Part shown: positions 36,378 through 46,320 of the stretch, piece by piece
Layout of the letters: every line of letters begins with the position of its first letter
Numbering within the stretch: the first letter of the stretch is position 1
Assembly (NCBI RefSeq): GCF_017744015.1
Contig: NZ_JAGHRA010000003.1
Location: 276,658-340,657, forward strand
Source of the DNA: Paracoccus sp. R12_2
GTDB lineage: Bacteria; Pseudomonadota; Alphaproteobacteria; Rhodobacterales; Rhodobacteraceae
Direction of reading: 5' to 3'
Length of the DNA: 64,000 nucleotides
The notes under the pieces: model-generated
What the model was told of the DNA's origin: nothing
What the model saw: only the letters and a program-made list of their open reading frames with translations
The model's database searches: none
Translations under genes and position numbers: made by a program

Positions 36378-37189
36378 TTTGGATCTTTCCCAAGTTCGCG
36401 CCCCCGATCGGTCGCAGCGGCAACGGTGCGCGCCATCAGCGACGGCAGACCCGTGTCAGGATCCATCAGCACATTCAGCCCCGCGGCGGTGGTGCCGCCG
36501 GGCGAGGTGACATTCTCGCGCAGGATGCCCGGATCCTCGTCGGCGTCGATGGCCAGCGCGCCTGCCCCGGCGACAGTCATCCGCGCCAGTTCCAGCGCCA
36601 GATCAGGCGACAATCCCTGTACCTCACCGGCTTTCGCCATCGCCTCGATCATGTGGAACACATAGGCCGGTCCGCTGCCGGACAGGCCGGTAACGGCGTT
36701 CATCTGATCTTCGCTTTCCAGCCTGACTACGCGGCCGACCGCACGCATCAGCGTTTCGGCCAGATCCAGATGGGCGTCGGTCGCGCGCGCGTTGCCGATC
36801 ATCGCCGAGATGCCCTTGCCGATGGCGGCCGGCGTGTTCGGCATCACCCGGATCACCGGCGTATCAGGAAATGCGGATTCGTAAGTCGCGATCGTGGTGC
36901 CCGCCGCGACAGAGACGACAAGTGTATCGTCTAGTCGCGGCACTTCGCCCAGGGCATCCTTCATCATCTGCGGCTTGACGGCCAGCACCAGCACGGCGGG
37001 GCTTTCGGGCAGATCCGCGTTGACCCGCAATCCCTTGTCCTGCCATTCCGGTGCCAGTTTCGGATCGATGACGGTGACCGCGCCGGGTTCCAGCCCGCGC
37101 GCCAGCCAACCCTTTAGCATCGCGCCGCCCATCCTGCCGCAGCCGACCAGCACCAGACCGCGCGCATTGATATCGTCGAAATCACTCAT
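36374..37189 (-). CDS. proC: pyrroline-5-carboxylate reductase
   Basis: 271 residues. The NADPH motif [10 protein letters not shown] is at 16-25, V-M-P-N-T-P-A near 115 and the C-terminal P-G-G-T-T-A-A-G-L is the family signature. Makes proline from pyrroline-5-carboxylate. AGGGGGA before the ATG at 37189 sets the start; the frame is open to 37255. It is 43 bases after the YbjN gene. Confidence 0.95.
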   Translation of the reverse strand: MSDFDDINARGLVLVGCGRMGGAMLKGWLARGLEPGAVTVIDPKLAPEWQDKGLRVNADLPESPAVLVLAVKPQMMKDALGEVPRLDDTLVVSVAAGTTIATYESAFPDTPVIRVMPNTPAAIGKGISAMIGNARATDAHLDLAETLMRAVGRVVRLESEDQMNAVTGLSGSGPAYVFHMIEAMAKAGEVQGLSPDLALELARMTVAGAGALAIDADEDPGILRENVTSPGGTTAAGLNVLMDPDTGLPSLMARTVAAATDRGRELGKDPK

Positions 37190-37232
37190 CCGCTTCCCCC
37201 TGTCGGTCATGCGGGGACGCGGGTGGCCCCCA

Positions 37233-37736
37233 TCACGCCCGTCCGTAGGCCTCACCCAGCGCGATGTCCAGCGCGGCGGCCGGATCGGTGTCGCCCCAGC
37301 CGACCAGCTGGAACGAGGGGTAGAACCGCTCGCAGCCGATCAGCGCGTTGCCGATCATCTGGTCGATCTGCTCGGCCGAGGCGACGGCTTCTCCGGCCAG
37401 CACCAGACCATAGCGCCAGACCATCAGCCGCTGCTGCGCCCAGAAGGTAAAGCCGCCGTCCCAGACCTGATCGTTGGCAAGATTCAGCGTCTCGTAGATC
37501 AACGGCAGCCGATCGGCGGGCGGATCCATGTCGAAGCTGCAGATCAGCCGCAACACCTCTTCGCGCGGTGACCAGGCCAGCGTCAGCGAATAGCTGCGCC
37601 ACTGGCCTTCGACCACCATGGCGATCTGATCGTCGGCCAGACGGTCGAAATCCCATTCGTGATGGGCAGCCACCGCCTCGACGATGTCGATGGGGTGGAT
37701 CTCGTCGCTGGGGATGAAGTGATCCGTCTGTGCCAT
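37233..37736 (-). CDS. YbjN domain protein
   Basis: 167 residues, acidic, no export signal. W-D-F-D-R-L-A-D-D-Q and I-C-S-F-D-M-D-P-P fit the YbjN fold (type III secretion chaperone-like). E. coli YbjN affects motility and stress, but the molecular role is unknown. AGGAAG precedes the start. Likely first gene of the proC group; the 207 bases upstream are shared with cobC. Confidence 0.85.
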   Translation of the reverse strand: MAQTDHFIPSDEIHPIDIVEAVAAHHEWDFDRLADDQIAMVVEGQWRSYSLTLAWSPREEVLRLICSFDMDPPADRLPLIYETLNLANDQVWDGGFTFWAQQRLMVWRYGLVLAGEAVASAEQIDQMIGNALIGCERFYPSFQLVGWGDTDPAAALDIALGEAYGRA

Positions 37737-37943
37737 AGCCTGCTTCCTGCCTATCTGCGAGAGCGATTCTGACGCCGCTAACCCTTGGTGGCCTCACAAC
37801 ACAGGGCGTGGGTGCCCAAATGTTCCTACCACATATCGTGGGCGTGAATCCGATGGCTGTAAAGTGAAATTTCGTTAACGCGTTGCGTGAAACCCGCGGC
37901 TGTCCTACCAGATGCGGCATAGGCACGGATCAGGGGACACAAG

Positions 37944-38909
37944 ATGCACCGCGACCATGGCGGCGATATCGACACGGCCGCAGCCCGATACGGCGAAGGC
38001 GCGTGGATCGACCTGTCGACCGGCATCAACCGCAGGCCGTGGCCGGTCGGGGCACTGCCGGATCTTGCCTTTCAGGCATTGCCGACCGGCGCAGCGACCA
38101 AAAGGCTGACCCGGGTGGCGGCCGACTGGTTCGGCTGCGATCCGTGCCGCGTCCTGCCTGTGGCGGGCGCCTCGGCGGCGATCCAGATGATCCCGCGCCT
38201 GCTGCCGCGCGGGCGCGCCGCCGTCCTGTCGCCCAGCTACAACGAACACACCGCCAGCCTGCGCGCGGCAGAATGGCAGGTCGAGGATGCCCCCGGCATC
38301 AGCGACATGGCGGGCGCCGAACTGGCCGTGGTGGTCAACCCGAACAATCCCGACGGCCGCGAATGGCATCCCGCGACGCTGGTCGATCTGGCCAGCCACG
38401 TCGGCCATCTGATCGTCGACGAAAGCTTTGCCGATCCCCGCCCCGACCTGTCGATCGCCACCGCCGTACCCGCCAACACGCTGGTCTTGCGCAGCTTCGG
38501 CAAATTCTGGGGGCTGGCCGGGCTGCGGCTGGGATTCGTGATCGCCGCCCCGGACCTGCTGTCGCGAATCGCCGACGCCGCCGGGCCATGGTCGGTGAAC
38601 GGTCCGGCGCTTGAGATCGCGGCGGCGGCGATGTCCGACCGCGCCTGGGCCGACGATGCCGTGGTCTATCACGCCGAGGCCGGGCTGCGGCTGGACCGCA
38701 TGGCGCTGCGCGCAGGCTGGCGGCCGGCGGGCGGCACCCACCTGTTCCGTCTTTACGAGACGCCAGACGCCAGGGCAGCACAGGACCAGCTGGCACGCGC
38801 CCATATCTGGACGCGCCGCTTTCCCTATTCCGACACCTGGCTGCGACTTGGCATTCCCGGCGCGCGCCAGGAATGGGACCGGCTGGCCGACGCGCTGCGC
38901 CTGCCCTGA
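37944..38909 (+). CDS. cobC: threonine-phosphate decarboxylase CobC (cobalamin synthesis)
   Basis: 321 residues of a class I PLP aminotransferase fold. The N-terminus H-G-G-D-I-D-T-A-A-A-R-Y-G, then I-D-L-S-T-G-I-N, is characteristic of CobC. The PLP lysine is K187 in S-F-G-K-F-W-G-L-A-G. The product makes (R)-1-amino-2-propanol phosphate for the nucleotide loop of B12. AGGGGA precedes the start. No other cob gene is nearby and I see no cobalamin riboswitch in the upstream 207 bases. Confidence 0.92.
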   Translation: MHRDHGGDIDTAAARYGEGAWIDLSTGINRRPWPVGALPDLAFQALPTGAATKRLTRVAADWFGCDPCRVLPVAGASAAIQMIPRLLPRGRAAVLSPSYNEHTASLRAAEWQVEDAPGISDMAGAELAVVVNPNNPDGREWHPATLVDLASHVGHLIVDESFADPRPDLSIATAVPANTLVLRSFGKFWGLAGLRLGFVIAAPDLLSRIADAAGPWSVNGPALEIAAAAMSDRAWADDAVVYHAEAGLRLDRMALRAGWRPAGGTHLFRLYETPDARAAQDQLARAHIWTRRFPYSDTWLRLGIPGARQEWDRLADALRLP

Positions 38910-39063
38910 CCGGTCTCGCCTCGCGCCGGGGCGCCACCCGACTCAAGGATGTGCCCAATAATCAGGCATATATCCGGAATGCGTGCGGCTTTCCCACAGG
39001 ACGGCTTTCCTTCCCGCGCGCCGCTGCCCAAGCTGCGAACAAACAACAGCCAGGGCGGACATC

Positions 39064-42000
39064 ATGTCGATCAAGGCCAGCATCTACCATCTGACGCATT
39101 ACAGATATGATCGGCCGGTCAGCCTTGGTCCACAGATCATCCGGTTGCGCCCCGCGCCACATTCCCGCACCCGCGTTATTTCGCATTCTCTGAAAGTGTC
39201 GCCATCCGGCCATTTCGTGAACCATCAGCAGGATCCGTTCGGCAACTGGCTGGCGCGCTTCGTGTTTCCCGATCCGGTGCGAGAGCTGAAGATCGAGGTC
39301 GATCTGGTCGCCGACATGACCGTCTATAACCCGTTCGATTTCTTCGTCGAGGACAGCGCCGAGACCTGGCCCTTCACCTATGCACCGGAACTGGCAGAGG
39401 AACTGGTGCCCTATCGGCAGGCCGAAGCGCCCGGCCCGCTGCTGTCGCGATTCCTTGCCAGCTTACCACGCGACAAAACCCGCACCGTCGATTTCATCGT
39501 GAACCTGAACGCGCGGATCGCGAACATGACCGGTTACACGATCCGCATGGAACCTGGCGTGCAGACCCCCGAAGAAACGCTGTCTCTGGCCAGCGGATCG
39601 TGCCGCGATTCAAGCTGGCTGCTGGTCAATGCGTTGCGCCACCTGGGCTTTGCCGCGCGCTTCGTGTCGGGCTATCTGATCCAGCTGAAACCTGATCTGA
39701 AGGCGCTGGACGGCCCGTCGGGAACCGAGGTCGACTTCACCGACCTGCATGCATGGGTCGAGGTCTATCTGCCCGGCGCCGGCTGGATCGGGCTGGACCC
39801 GACCTCGGGGCTGCTGACCGGCGAAAGCCATATCCCGCTGGCCGCCGCGCCGCATTACCGGTCCTGCGCTCCGATCAGCGGTGCCGCCAGCTTCGCCGAG
39901 GTCGATTTCGCCTTCGACATGCAGGTGCGACGGGTGGCCGAACATCCGCGCATCACCAAACCGTTCAGCGATCAGGCCTGGGCCGATCTGAACAGGCTGG
40001 GACAACAGGTCGACAGCGCCCTGCAGGCGGGCGATGTGCGCCTGACCATGGGGGGCGAGCCGACCTTCGTGTCGATCGACGATTTCGAAAGCGCGGAATG
40101 GAATACCGCCGCGGTTGGTCCTGCCAAGCGGGTGCTGGCCGACCGGCTGATCCGCCGGTTGCGCACCCGCTTCGCGCCCAACGGTTTCCTGCACTACGGT
40201 CAGGGCAAGTGGTATCCGGGCGAGACGCTGCCCCGCTGGACCTTCTCGCTCTATTGGCGGCGGGACGGGCAGCCTGTCTGGCAGAACCCCGACCTGATCG
40301 CCCGCGAGACCGACGATGGGCAGGTGACCCCCCTGCAGGCTCAGGAACTGCTGCGCGAGATGGCGCATGAACTGGGCGTCAGTGACGAACACGTGATGCC
40401 CGCCTATGAAGACCCTGCCGAGTGGCTGGTGCGCGAGGCGAACCTGCCCCCGAATGTGACGCCCGAGAATTCCAGGCTGGACGACCCCGAGGCACGGCAT
40501 CGCATTGCGACGGTTTTCGACCGCGGCCTGACCACGCCTTCGGGCTTTGTGCTGCCGGTCCAAAGCTGGCAGTCGCAGGCCCAATTGCGCTGGTATTCGG
40601 AAAAATGGCGACTGCGGCGCGGGCATGTCTTTCTGGTGCCCGGCGACAGCCCGGTCGGGTATCGCCTGCCATTGACGGCGCTGCCGCATTTGCCAGAATC
40701 GGACTATCCCTACATCAACCCCACCGACCCGACCGTCGACCGCCCGGCTTTGTCCGGCCCCGCGCCAATCGATCCGGTGCGCAGGTCGCAACCGATGGCC
40801 AGCTTCGTGCAATCCGGTCCGGTGCAGGACATGGTCGAACAGGGCCAGCCGCTTGCACCCGGCGGGGCCGAATTGCAGGGCCTTGTCCGCACCGCCCTGT
40901 CGGTCGAGCCCAAGAACGGGCGCCTTTGCGTGTTCATGCCGCCCGTGGCGACGCTTGAGGAATATCTGGACCTGCTGCGCGCAGTCGAAGCCGCCGCCCT
41001 GCGCCTTGATCTCAAGGTCCATGTCGAGGGCTATGCCCCGCCACAGGATCCGCGCCTGCACGTGATCCGCGTGGCCCCCGACCCCGGCGTGATCGAAGTG
41101 AACATCCACCCCGCGGAAAGCTGGGAAGACTGCGTCCAGATCACGCAAGGTGTCTATGAGGAGGCCCGCCAGTCACGCCTTGGGGCGGAAAAATTCATGA
41201 TCGACGGCAAGCATACCGGTACTGGCGGCGGCAATCATGTCGTGATCGGCGGCGCGACCACCAATGACAGTCCGTTTCTGCGGCGTCCCGACCTTCTGGC
41301 AAGCCTGATCCTGCATTGGAACCGTCACCCGTCGCTGTCCTACCTGTTCTCGGGGCTGTTCATCGGCCCGACCAGCCAAGCTCCGCGGATCGACGAGGCG
41401 CGTCACGATTCGCTGTATGAACTGGAAATCGCGCTGGCCCAGATCCCGGCGCCGGATCGCGGCGCGGCGCCGATGCCATGGCTGACTGATAGGTTGCTGC
41501 GCAACATCCTGACCGATGTGACCGGCAACACCCACCGGGCCGAGATCTGCATCGACAAGCTTTATTCGCCCGACGGTCCTACCGGGCGGCTGGGACTGGT
41601 CGAGTTCCGCGGCTTCGAGATGCCACCCGATGCGCGGATGAGTCTTGCCCAGCAACTACTGTTGCGCGCGCTGGTCGCGCGGTTCTGGGCCGCACCCGCG
41701 ACCGGCAGGCTGACCCGTTGGGGAACGGCGCTGCACGATCGTTTCATGCTGCCGCATTTCGTCTGGCAGGATTTCTGCGACGTACTGGACGATCTGACGG
41801 CCCACGGCTTTGCGATGCAGCAGGACTGGTTCAAGGCACAGGCCGAATTCCGCTTTCCGTTCTGCGGCGAAACCGAGATCGAGGGCGTGCATCTGGAACT
41901 GCGTCAGGCGCTGGAACCGTGGCACGTTCTGGGCGAAACCGGCGCGCTTGGCGGCACGGTACGCTATACCGACAGTTCGACCGAACGGCTGCAGGTCAAG

Positions 42001-42402
42001 CTGTCGGCCGCCGATCCGGGTCGCTATCAGGTGCTGTGCAATGGCCGCGCCCTGCCCCTGACCGATGCTGGCGCGGGTCAGACGGTGGCAGGCGTGCGCT
42101 TCAAGGCGTGGCAACCGGCCTCGGCGCTGCATCCGGTGCTGCCGGTCGATGCGCCGCTGACCTTTGACATTTTCGACACATGGTCGGGTCGCGCGCTTGG
42201 CGGCTGCGTCTACCACGTCGCCCATCCCGGCGGGCGCAATTACGAGACTTTCCCGGTGAATGGCAACGAAGCCGAAGCGCGGCGGCTGGCGCGCTTCCAG
42301 CCCTACGGTCACCGCCCGGGCCATGATCGCGCGATCCCGACCGAACGTCCTTCGCGCGAATTCCCGCTGACGCTTGACCTGAGGCGTCCCGTCGGGCTCT
42401 AA
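39064..42402 (+). CDS. large transglutaminase-like protein with DUF2126
   Basis: 1112 residues. The N-terminal bacterial transglutaminase-like region (about 1-280) contains a papain-type triad: C180 in G-S-C-R-D, H229 in L-H-A-W, and D245 in L-D-P-T. The remaining roughly 800 residues form the DUF2126 region with T-M-G-G-E-P-T-F-V and [14 protein letters not shown], resembling amidoligase-type catalytic loops. No signal peptide, so cytoplasmic. The ATG at 39064 gives the family start [15 protein letters not shown]. It leads a three-gene run with six bases to the next gene. Biochemistry of this family is unknown; predicted peptide cleavage or ligation. Confidence 0.9.
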   Translation: MSIKASIYHLTHYRYDRPVSLGPQIIRLRPAPHSRTRVISHSLKVSPSGHFVNHQQDPFGNWLARFVFPDPVRELKIEVDLVADMTVYNPFDFFVEDSAETWPFTYAPELAEELVPYRQAEAPGPLLSRFLASLPRDKTRTVDFIVNLNARIANMTGYTIRMEPGVQTPEETLSLASGSCRDSSWLLVNALRHLGFAARFVSGYLIQLKPDLKALDGPSGTEVDFTDLHAWVEVYLPGAGWIGLDPTSGLLTGESHIPLAAAPHYRSCAPISGAASFAEVDFAFDMQVRRVAEHPRITKPFSDQAWADLNRLGQQVDSALQAGDVRLTMGGEPTFVSIDDFESAEWNTAAVGPAKRVLADRLIRRLRTRFAPNGFLHYGQGKWYPGETLPRWTFSLYWRRDGQPVWQNPDLIARETDDGQVTPLQAQELLREMAHELGVSDEHVMPAYEDPAEWLVREANLPPNVTPENSRLDDPEARHRIATVFDRGLTTPSGFVLPVQSWQSQAQLRWYSEKWRLRRGHVFLVPGDSPVGYRLPLTALPHLPESDYPYINPTDPTVDRPALSGPAPIDPVRRSQPMASFVQSGPVQDMVEQGQPLAPGGAELQGLVRTALSVEPKNGRLCVFMPPVATLEEYLDLLRAVEAAALRLDLKVHVEGYAPPQDPRLHVIRVAPDPGVIEVNIHPAESWEDCVQITQGVYEEARQSRLGAEKFMIDGKHTGTGGGNHVVIGGATTNDSPFLRRPDLLASLILHWNRHPSLSYLFSGLFIGPTSQAPRIDEARHDSLYELEIALAQIPAPDRGAAPMPWLTDRLLRNILTDVTGNTHRAEICIDKLYSPDGPTGRLGLVEFRGFEMPPDARMSLAQQLLLRALVARFWAAPATGRLTRWGTALHDRFMLPHFVWQDFCDVLDDLTAHGFAMQQDWFKAQAEFRFPFCGETEIEGVHLELRQALEPWHVLGETGALGGTVRYTDSSTERLQVKLSAADPGRYQVLCNGRALPLTDAGAGQTVAGVRFKAWQPASALHPVLPVDAPLTFDIFDTWSGRALGGCVYHVAHPGGRNYETFPVNGNEAEARRLARFQPYGHRPGHDRAIPTERPSREFPLTLDLRRPVGL

Positions 42403-42408
42403 AACCCC

Positions 42409-44808
42409 ATGACGGGGGAACGCGCAGGACAGATCACGGCCGGCGGAGCGGGGCTTGGCGCCTATCGCCCCCTGCCTGGCGTGGCAGATGAGATGCTGGG
42501 CGCGGACGGTCAGATCCGCCCGATCTGGTCACGAATGGCCGCGCATCTGGGCGGGCTGGCACCGGCCGATCTGGCGATCCAGATGGCGCGCGCGGACCGT
42601 TATCTGCGCGACAGCGGCGTATTCTATCGTCAATACGGCTCGGCCCAGGCCGCGACCGCGGACCGCGCCTGGCCGTTCAGCCATATTCCGGTGTTGCTGG
42701 ACGAGGACGATTGGTCGCAGATCGCCAGCGCCCTGATCCAGCGCGCCGACCTTCTGGAATCGGTGATGGCCGATCTTTACGGCCCGAACCACCTTGTCTC
42801 GTCGGGTCGCCTTCCCGCCGGGCTGGTCGCGGGCAACCCCGCATGGCTGCGCCCGATGGTCGGCATTCGCCCAAGATCCGGGCATTATCTGCATTTTCTG
42901 GCGTTCGAACTGGGCCGCGGCCCGGACGGCAAATGGTGGGTTCTTGCAGACCGCGTGCAGGCCCCCTCTGGCGCGGGCTACGCGTTGGAAAACCGTGTCG
43001 CGACGGCCCGTGCATTCTCGGATCTTTATGCGCAGGAAAATGTTCAGCGCCTTGCCGGGTTTTTCCGGGATTTCCGCGACGCACTGCTGAACCGTCGCCA
43101 GGACCGCGACAGCCGGGTGGCGATCCTGACACCCGGACCGCTGAACGAGACCTATTACGAACACGCCTATATCGCGCGGTATCTGGGCTTCACCTTGGTG
43201 CAGGGCGAGGATCTGGACGTTCGCGACGGCCAGTTGATGGTCCGCACCGTCGCCGGCCTGCGCCCGATCGAGGTGCTGTGGCGGCGGCTGGACGCCGAAT
43301 ATGCAGACCCCCTGGAACTGGATCCGGCATCCCGCATCGGCACGCCCGGCATGGTCGCCGCGCTGCGGGCGGGCGGGTTGACGATGGTCAACTCGCTGGG
43401 ATCGGGCATTCTGGAAACACGCGCGCTGATGGCGTTCCTGCCCAAGCTGGCGCCGCATCTTTTGGGCGAGAAACTGGCGATGCCCAATGTCGCGACATGG
43501 TGGTGCGGCGACGCCGCCGCCCGCAGTGCGGTGCTGTCCGCGCCCGACCGGATGATCCTGGGCGATGCCCTGGCGACCGGCATGCCCGCCGATCAGCGCG
43601 GCGATGCGACCCGGGCAGGCGATCTGGAAACTGCCGATCTGGCGCGTCGCCTGCAATCCGATGGCACGGGCCTTGTCGCGCAAGAGGCGGTGACATTGTC
43701 CACCACCCCGACACTGCTGCAAGGCCGACTGGCGCCGCGCCCGATGACCATTCGCGTCTTTCTGTCCCGCAACGGCAGCGGCTGGACGGTGATGCCGGGC
43801 GGCTTTGCCAGGATCGGCGCCACACCCGACCCGGCGGCCATCGCCATGCAGCATGGCGGCAGCGCCGCCGATGTCTGGGTGGTCAGCCCCCGTCCCGTCG
43901 CGCCTGTCAGCATGGTCACCGGCACCCCGACGCCCTTGCGTCGCCGATCGGCCAGCGGGCTGCCTGCGCGTGCCGCCGACAACCTGTTCTGGCTGGGCCG
44001 GTATGTCGAACGCAGCGAGGGTATCGTCCGGCTGTTGCGTGCCTATCACACGCGGCTGGCCGAAGCTGGTCCAGCCAGCGCGCCATTGCTGGCCGCGATG
44101 AAGCCCCTGTTCGACCAGGTGGGGGTAGATCCGAAAACCGGCGTACCCAAGGCTTTACTGGAGAACCTGTCCGCCGCCATTGGCAGTGCGGGCCGGGTCC
44201 GTGACCGGTTTTCACCCGATGCGTGGTCGGCGCTGGACGATATCGACCGCAGCGCGCGCCGGATGTCCAGCCGGGTGACGCCCGGCGATGACGCTGCCCG
44301 CGCGCTCAGCGCGCTGCTGCGCAAGCTTGCCGGCATCTCGGGGCTGGTCCACGAGAACATGTATCGATTTGTCGGCTGGCGCTTCCTGACCATCGGCCGG
44401 TTGCACGAACGCGCGATGGGGATTTCGGCCGCGCTGGCCGTTCTGGCTGATCCCGAGGCGCCCGAAGGCGCACTGGATCTGGCCATCGAGATCGGCGACA
44501 GCGTGCTGACCCATCGCAGGCGGTTCTCGGTCACCGCGTCACGCGATACGGTCATCGACCTGCTGGCGCTGGACCCGCTGAACCCGCGTGCGCTGCGCCA
44601 TCAGGTCGACGGGCTGCGGGACCAGATCGACATGCTGCCCGCCGCCAATGATCATGGCGCGCTGTCGCCACTTGCCCGCGAGGTGCTGCTGCTGCACGCA
44701 GATCTTGCGACCGCGGACCCGACCACGCTGACCAGCGCAGAATTGTGGTCACACCGCAGCCGGATCGGTGCATTATCCGAACTGCTGACAAGGGCGTATT
44801 TTCCCTGA
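42409..44808 (+). CDS. circularly permuted ATP-grasp / alpha-E fusion protein
   Basis: 799 residues. Residues about 1-500 match the circularly permuted ATP-grasp family (R-P-M-V-G-I-R-P-R-S-G-H-Y-L-H, then L-T-P-G-P-L-N-E-T-Y-Y-E-H). Residues about 517-799 are the helical alpha-E domain beginning L-P-A-R-A-A-D-N-L-F-W-L-G-R-Y-V-E-R. ATP-grasp enzymes form amide bonds from an acyl-phosphate; the alpha-E domain is an unassigned partner. In many genomes these are two genes, here one frame. No clear ribosome-binding site was seen at 42409; coupling with the upstream gene is likely. Confidence 0.92.
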   Translation: MTGERAGQITAGGAGLGAYRPLPGVADEMLGADGQIRPIWSRMAAHLGGLAPADLAIQMARADRYLRDSGVFYRQYGSAQAATADRAWPFSHIPVLLDEDDWSQIASALIQRADLLESVMADLYGPNHLVSSGRLPAGLVAGNPAWLRPMVGIRPRSGHYLHFLAFELGRGPDGKWWVLADRVQAPSGAGYALENRVATARAFSDLYAQENVQRLAGFFRDFRDALLNRRQDRDSRVAILTPGPLNETYYEHAYIARYLGFTLVQGEDLDVRDGQLMVRTVAGLRPIEVLWRRLDAEYADPLELDPASRIGTPGMVAALRAGGLTMVNSLGSGILETRALMAFLPKLAPHLLGEKLAMPNVATWWCGDAAARSAVLSAPDRMILGDALATGMPADQRGDATRAGDLETADLARRLQSDGTGLVAQEAVTLSTTPTLLQGRLAPRPMTIRVFLSRNGSGWTVMPGGFARIGATPDPAAIAMQHGGSAADVWVVSPRPVAPVSMVTGTPTPLRRRSASGLPARAADNLFWLGRYVERSEGIVRLLRAYHTRLAEAGPASAPLLAAMKPLFDQVGVDPKTGVPKALLENLSAAIGSAGRVRDRFSPDAWSALDDIDRSARRMSSRVTPGDDAARALSALLRKLAGISGLVHENMYRFVGWRFLTIGRLHERAMGISAALAVLADPEAPEGALDLAIEIGDSVLTHRRRFSVTASRDTVIDLLALDPLNPRALRHQVDGLRDQIDMLPAANDHGALSPLAREVLLLHADLATADPTTLTSAELWSHRSRIGALSELLTRAYFP

Positions 44809-45689
44809 TGCGCTATCGCCTGCGCCTGTCCATTCGCTATGATTTCGGGCGTCCGATCGGCGCCGGACGGCAGTTGCTGCGCGTCTGCCCGCGCGAACTG
44901 CCAGACATTCAGCACGCCTCGGATTGCGATGTCACGATCACCCCACCCCCGCTGGAGCGTGACGGTTTTCGCGATTTCTTCGGCACCCAGGTGATACAGC
45001 TTGTGCTGCCGTCAGGCGTGTCGAAACTGCGCATCGACATGACGGCGCGGGTCCACCGATTTGCCGCAGAAGGCGCATTCGACCTGTCCGCGCCATTGTC
45101 GCGACTGGCATCCGAATTGACCGAGATCACCGATCTTGGACCGGATTCGCCGCACCATTTTCTGAAGGCCTCGCCGCGCATTCCCGACGTGCCGCAGATC
45201 GCCGAGTTCGCCGCCCGTGCCTGCGCCGGCGCGCCCACGACGCACGCGGCGGTGGAAAGCCTGGGCCGTGCCCTGAACGCGCATCTGCGCTTTGACCCCA
45301 AGGCGACCGAGGTGGACACGCCGATCGCGGACGCCTTTGCGGGCCGTCACGGCGTCTGCCAGGACTTTTCGCAGATCATGATCGCCGGGCTGCGCAGTGT
45401 CGGCATACCTGCGGCCTATGCCTCGGGGTTCCTGCGCACCCTCCCCCCACCCGGACGGCCAAGGCTGGAGGGCGCGGACGCGATGCATGCATGGGTCAGG
45501 GCATGGACCGGGATCGAAGCCGGCTGGACCGAATACGATCCCACGAATGCCTGCTTCGTCGGCACCGACCATGTGACGATCGGCTATGGGCGCGACTATT
45601 CCGACGCCGCGCCGGTCACCGGCGCGATGCGTCTGCACGGCGCGCAAACGGGCGCGCACAGTGTCGATCTGGTCGAAGAACCGGGCTGA
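44808..45689 (+). CDS. transglutaminase-like protease-fold protein
   Basis: 293 residues. An N-terminal beta domain (about 1-130, opening M-R-Y-R-L-R-L-S-I-R-Y-D-F) precedes the core with C184 in H-G-V-C-Q-D, H227 in M-H-A-W and D244 in Y-D-P-T, an intact Cys-His-Asp triad. Its ATG overlaps the stop of the fusion gene (TGATG). Such proteins commonly neighbour ATP-grasp/alpha-E genes. Predicted cytoplasmic thiol protease or amide-exchange enzyme; substrate unknown. Confidence 0.9.
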   Translation: MRYRLRLSIRYDFGRPIGAGRQLLRVCPRELPDIQHASDCDVTITPPPLERDGFRDFFGTQVIQLVLPSGVSKLRIDMTARVHRFAAEGAFDLSAPLSRLASELTEITDLGPDSPHHFLKASPRIPDVPQIAEFAARACAGAPTTHAAVESLGRALNAHLRFDPKATEVDTPIADAFAGRHGVCQDFSQIMIAGLRSVGIPAAYASGFLRTLPPPGRPRLEGADAMHAWVRAWTGIEAGWTEYDPTNACFVGTDHVTIGYGRDYSDAAPVTGAMRLHGAQTGAHSVDLVEEPG

Positions 45690-45692
45690 TCA

Positions 45693-45709
45693 GCCGGGAT
45701 TGTCCCGGC
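45693..45709 (+). terminator. hairpin after the transglutaminase cluster
   Basis: A seven-base perfect stem (45693-45699 with 45703-45709) closes a TTG loop four bases after the stop codon. The following CCTTGCC is a poor tail, so termination is possible but unproven. Confidence 0.5.
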
Positions 45710-45770
45710 CCTTGCCGCACCCCGTGATGCGTGTCAGTGATGGAACCGATCAGCAGCGACCGGAGCCCAG

Positions 45771-46250
45771 ATGCACGCCCTTTCCCGCACAGCGATTGGC
45801 ACGCTGATCTGTGCCTTCTGGGCAGCCTGCGCCGCAGCGGACGCGCCGCTGATCGTGTTGGATCGCAGCCGGTTGCCGTTTGACCTTGGACCCGGCCATC
45901 CGGCCAACAACCCGGCCAGGGCCTCGAATTCACCCAACGCGCCGTGGAATTCGGCTGGAAACACCGCCAATTCCACCTCGACCTGGCAGAACCGCCCGAC
46001 CAACCCGGCAAATGAAAAGCGGCTGATCATCACATCCGATGGCAGTGTGCTGGGCTATTACGCGACGAATGCGGGCGGCGTCTTGAACTTGTTCGACGTG
46101 AACGGCAGACGGGTTGCCTATCGACCTGCCAAGGGTACGCGCAGCCTGTTCACCACCGACGGCCAATGGTGCGGGACCGTCGATGCCGGCGGCGGACAGG
46201 GTTTCGTACTGGCGGTCACGCCCACCTGCGCCCGCCGCTTCGGGTCATAG
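45771..46250 (+). CDS. small secreted protein of unknown function
   Basis: 159 residues with an N-terminal signal peptide (hydrophobic 8-20, likely cut after A-A-A-D or nearby). Residues about 40-85 are rich in asparagine, proline and serine (for example N-S-P-N-A-P-W-N-S-A-G-N-T), looking like a flexible linker. A folded C-terminal half has I-T-S-D-G-S-V-L-G-Y-Y and two cysteines near 133 and 152. I recognise no family. It lies 81 bases after the transglutaminase cluster with a hairpin between. Confidence 0.7.
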   Translation: MHALSRTAIGTLICAFWAACAAADAPLIVLDRSRLPFDLGPGHPANNPARASNSPNAPWNSAGNTANSTSTWQNRPTNPANEKRLIITSDGSVLGYYATNAGGVLNLFDVNGRRVAYRPAKGTRSLFTTDGQWCGTVDAGGGQGFVLAVTPTCARRFGS

Positions 46251-46320
46251 GCTTTGGCGGGACGGCCTTAATTCCGTTACATTTCCGGCCTAGACCGGAC
46301 CCGAAGAACCGGAGAGAACC

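Noticed and set aside
37737..37943. Looked for a cobalamin riboswitch before cobC.
   Set aside because: No B12-box-like sequence or supporting stems were recognised in the 207 bases.
42529..44049. Long minus-strand frame opposite the ATP-grasp gene.
   Set aside because: Shadow of a GC-rich gene; no ribosome-binding site or recognisable domain, and the plus-strand protein has conserved motifs.
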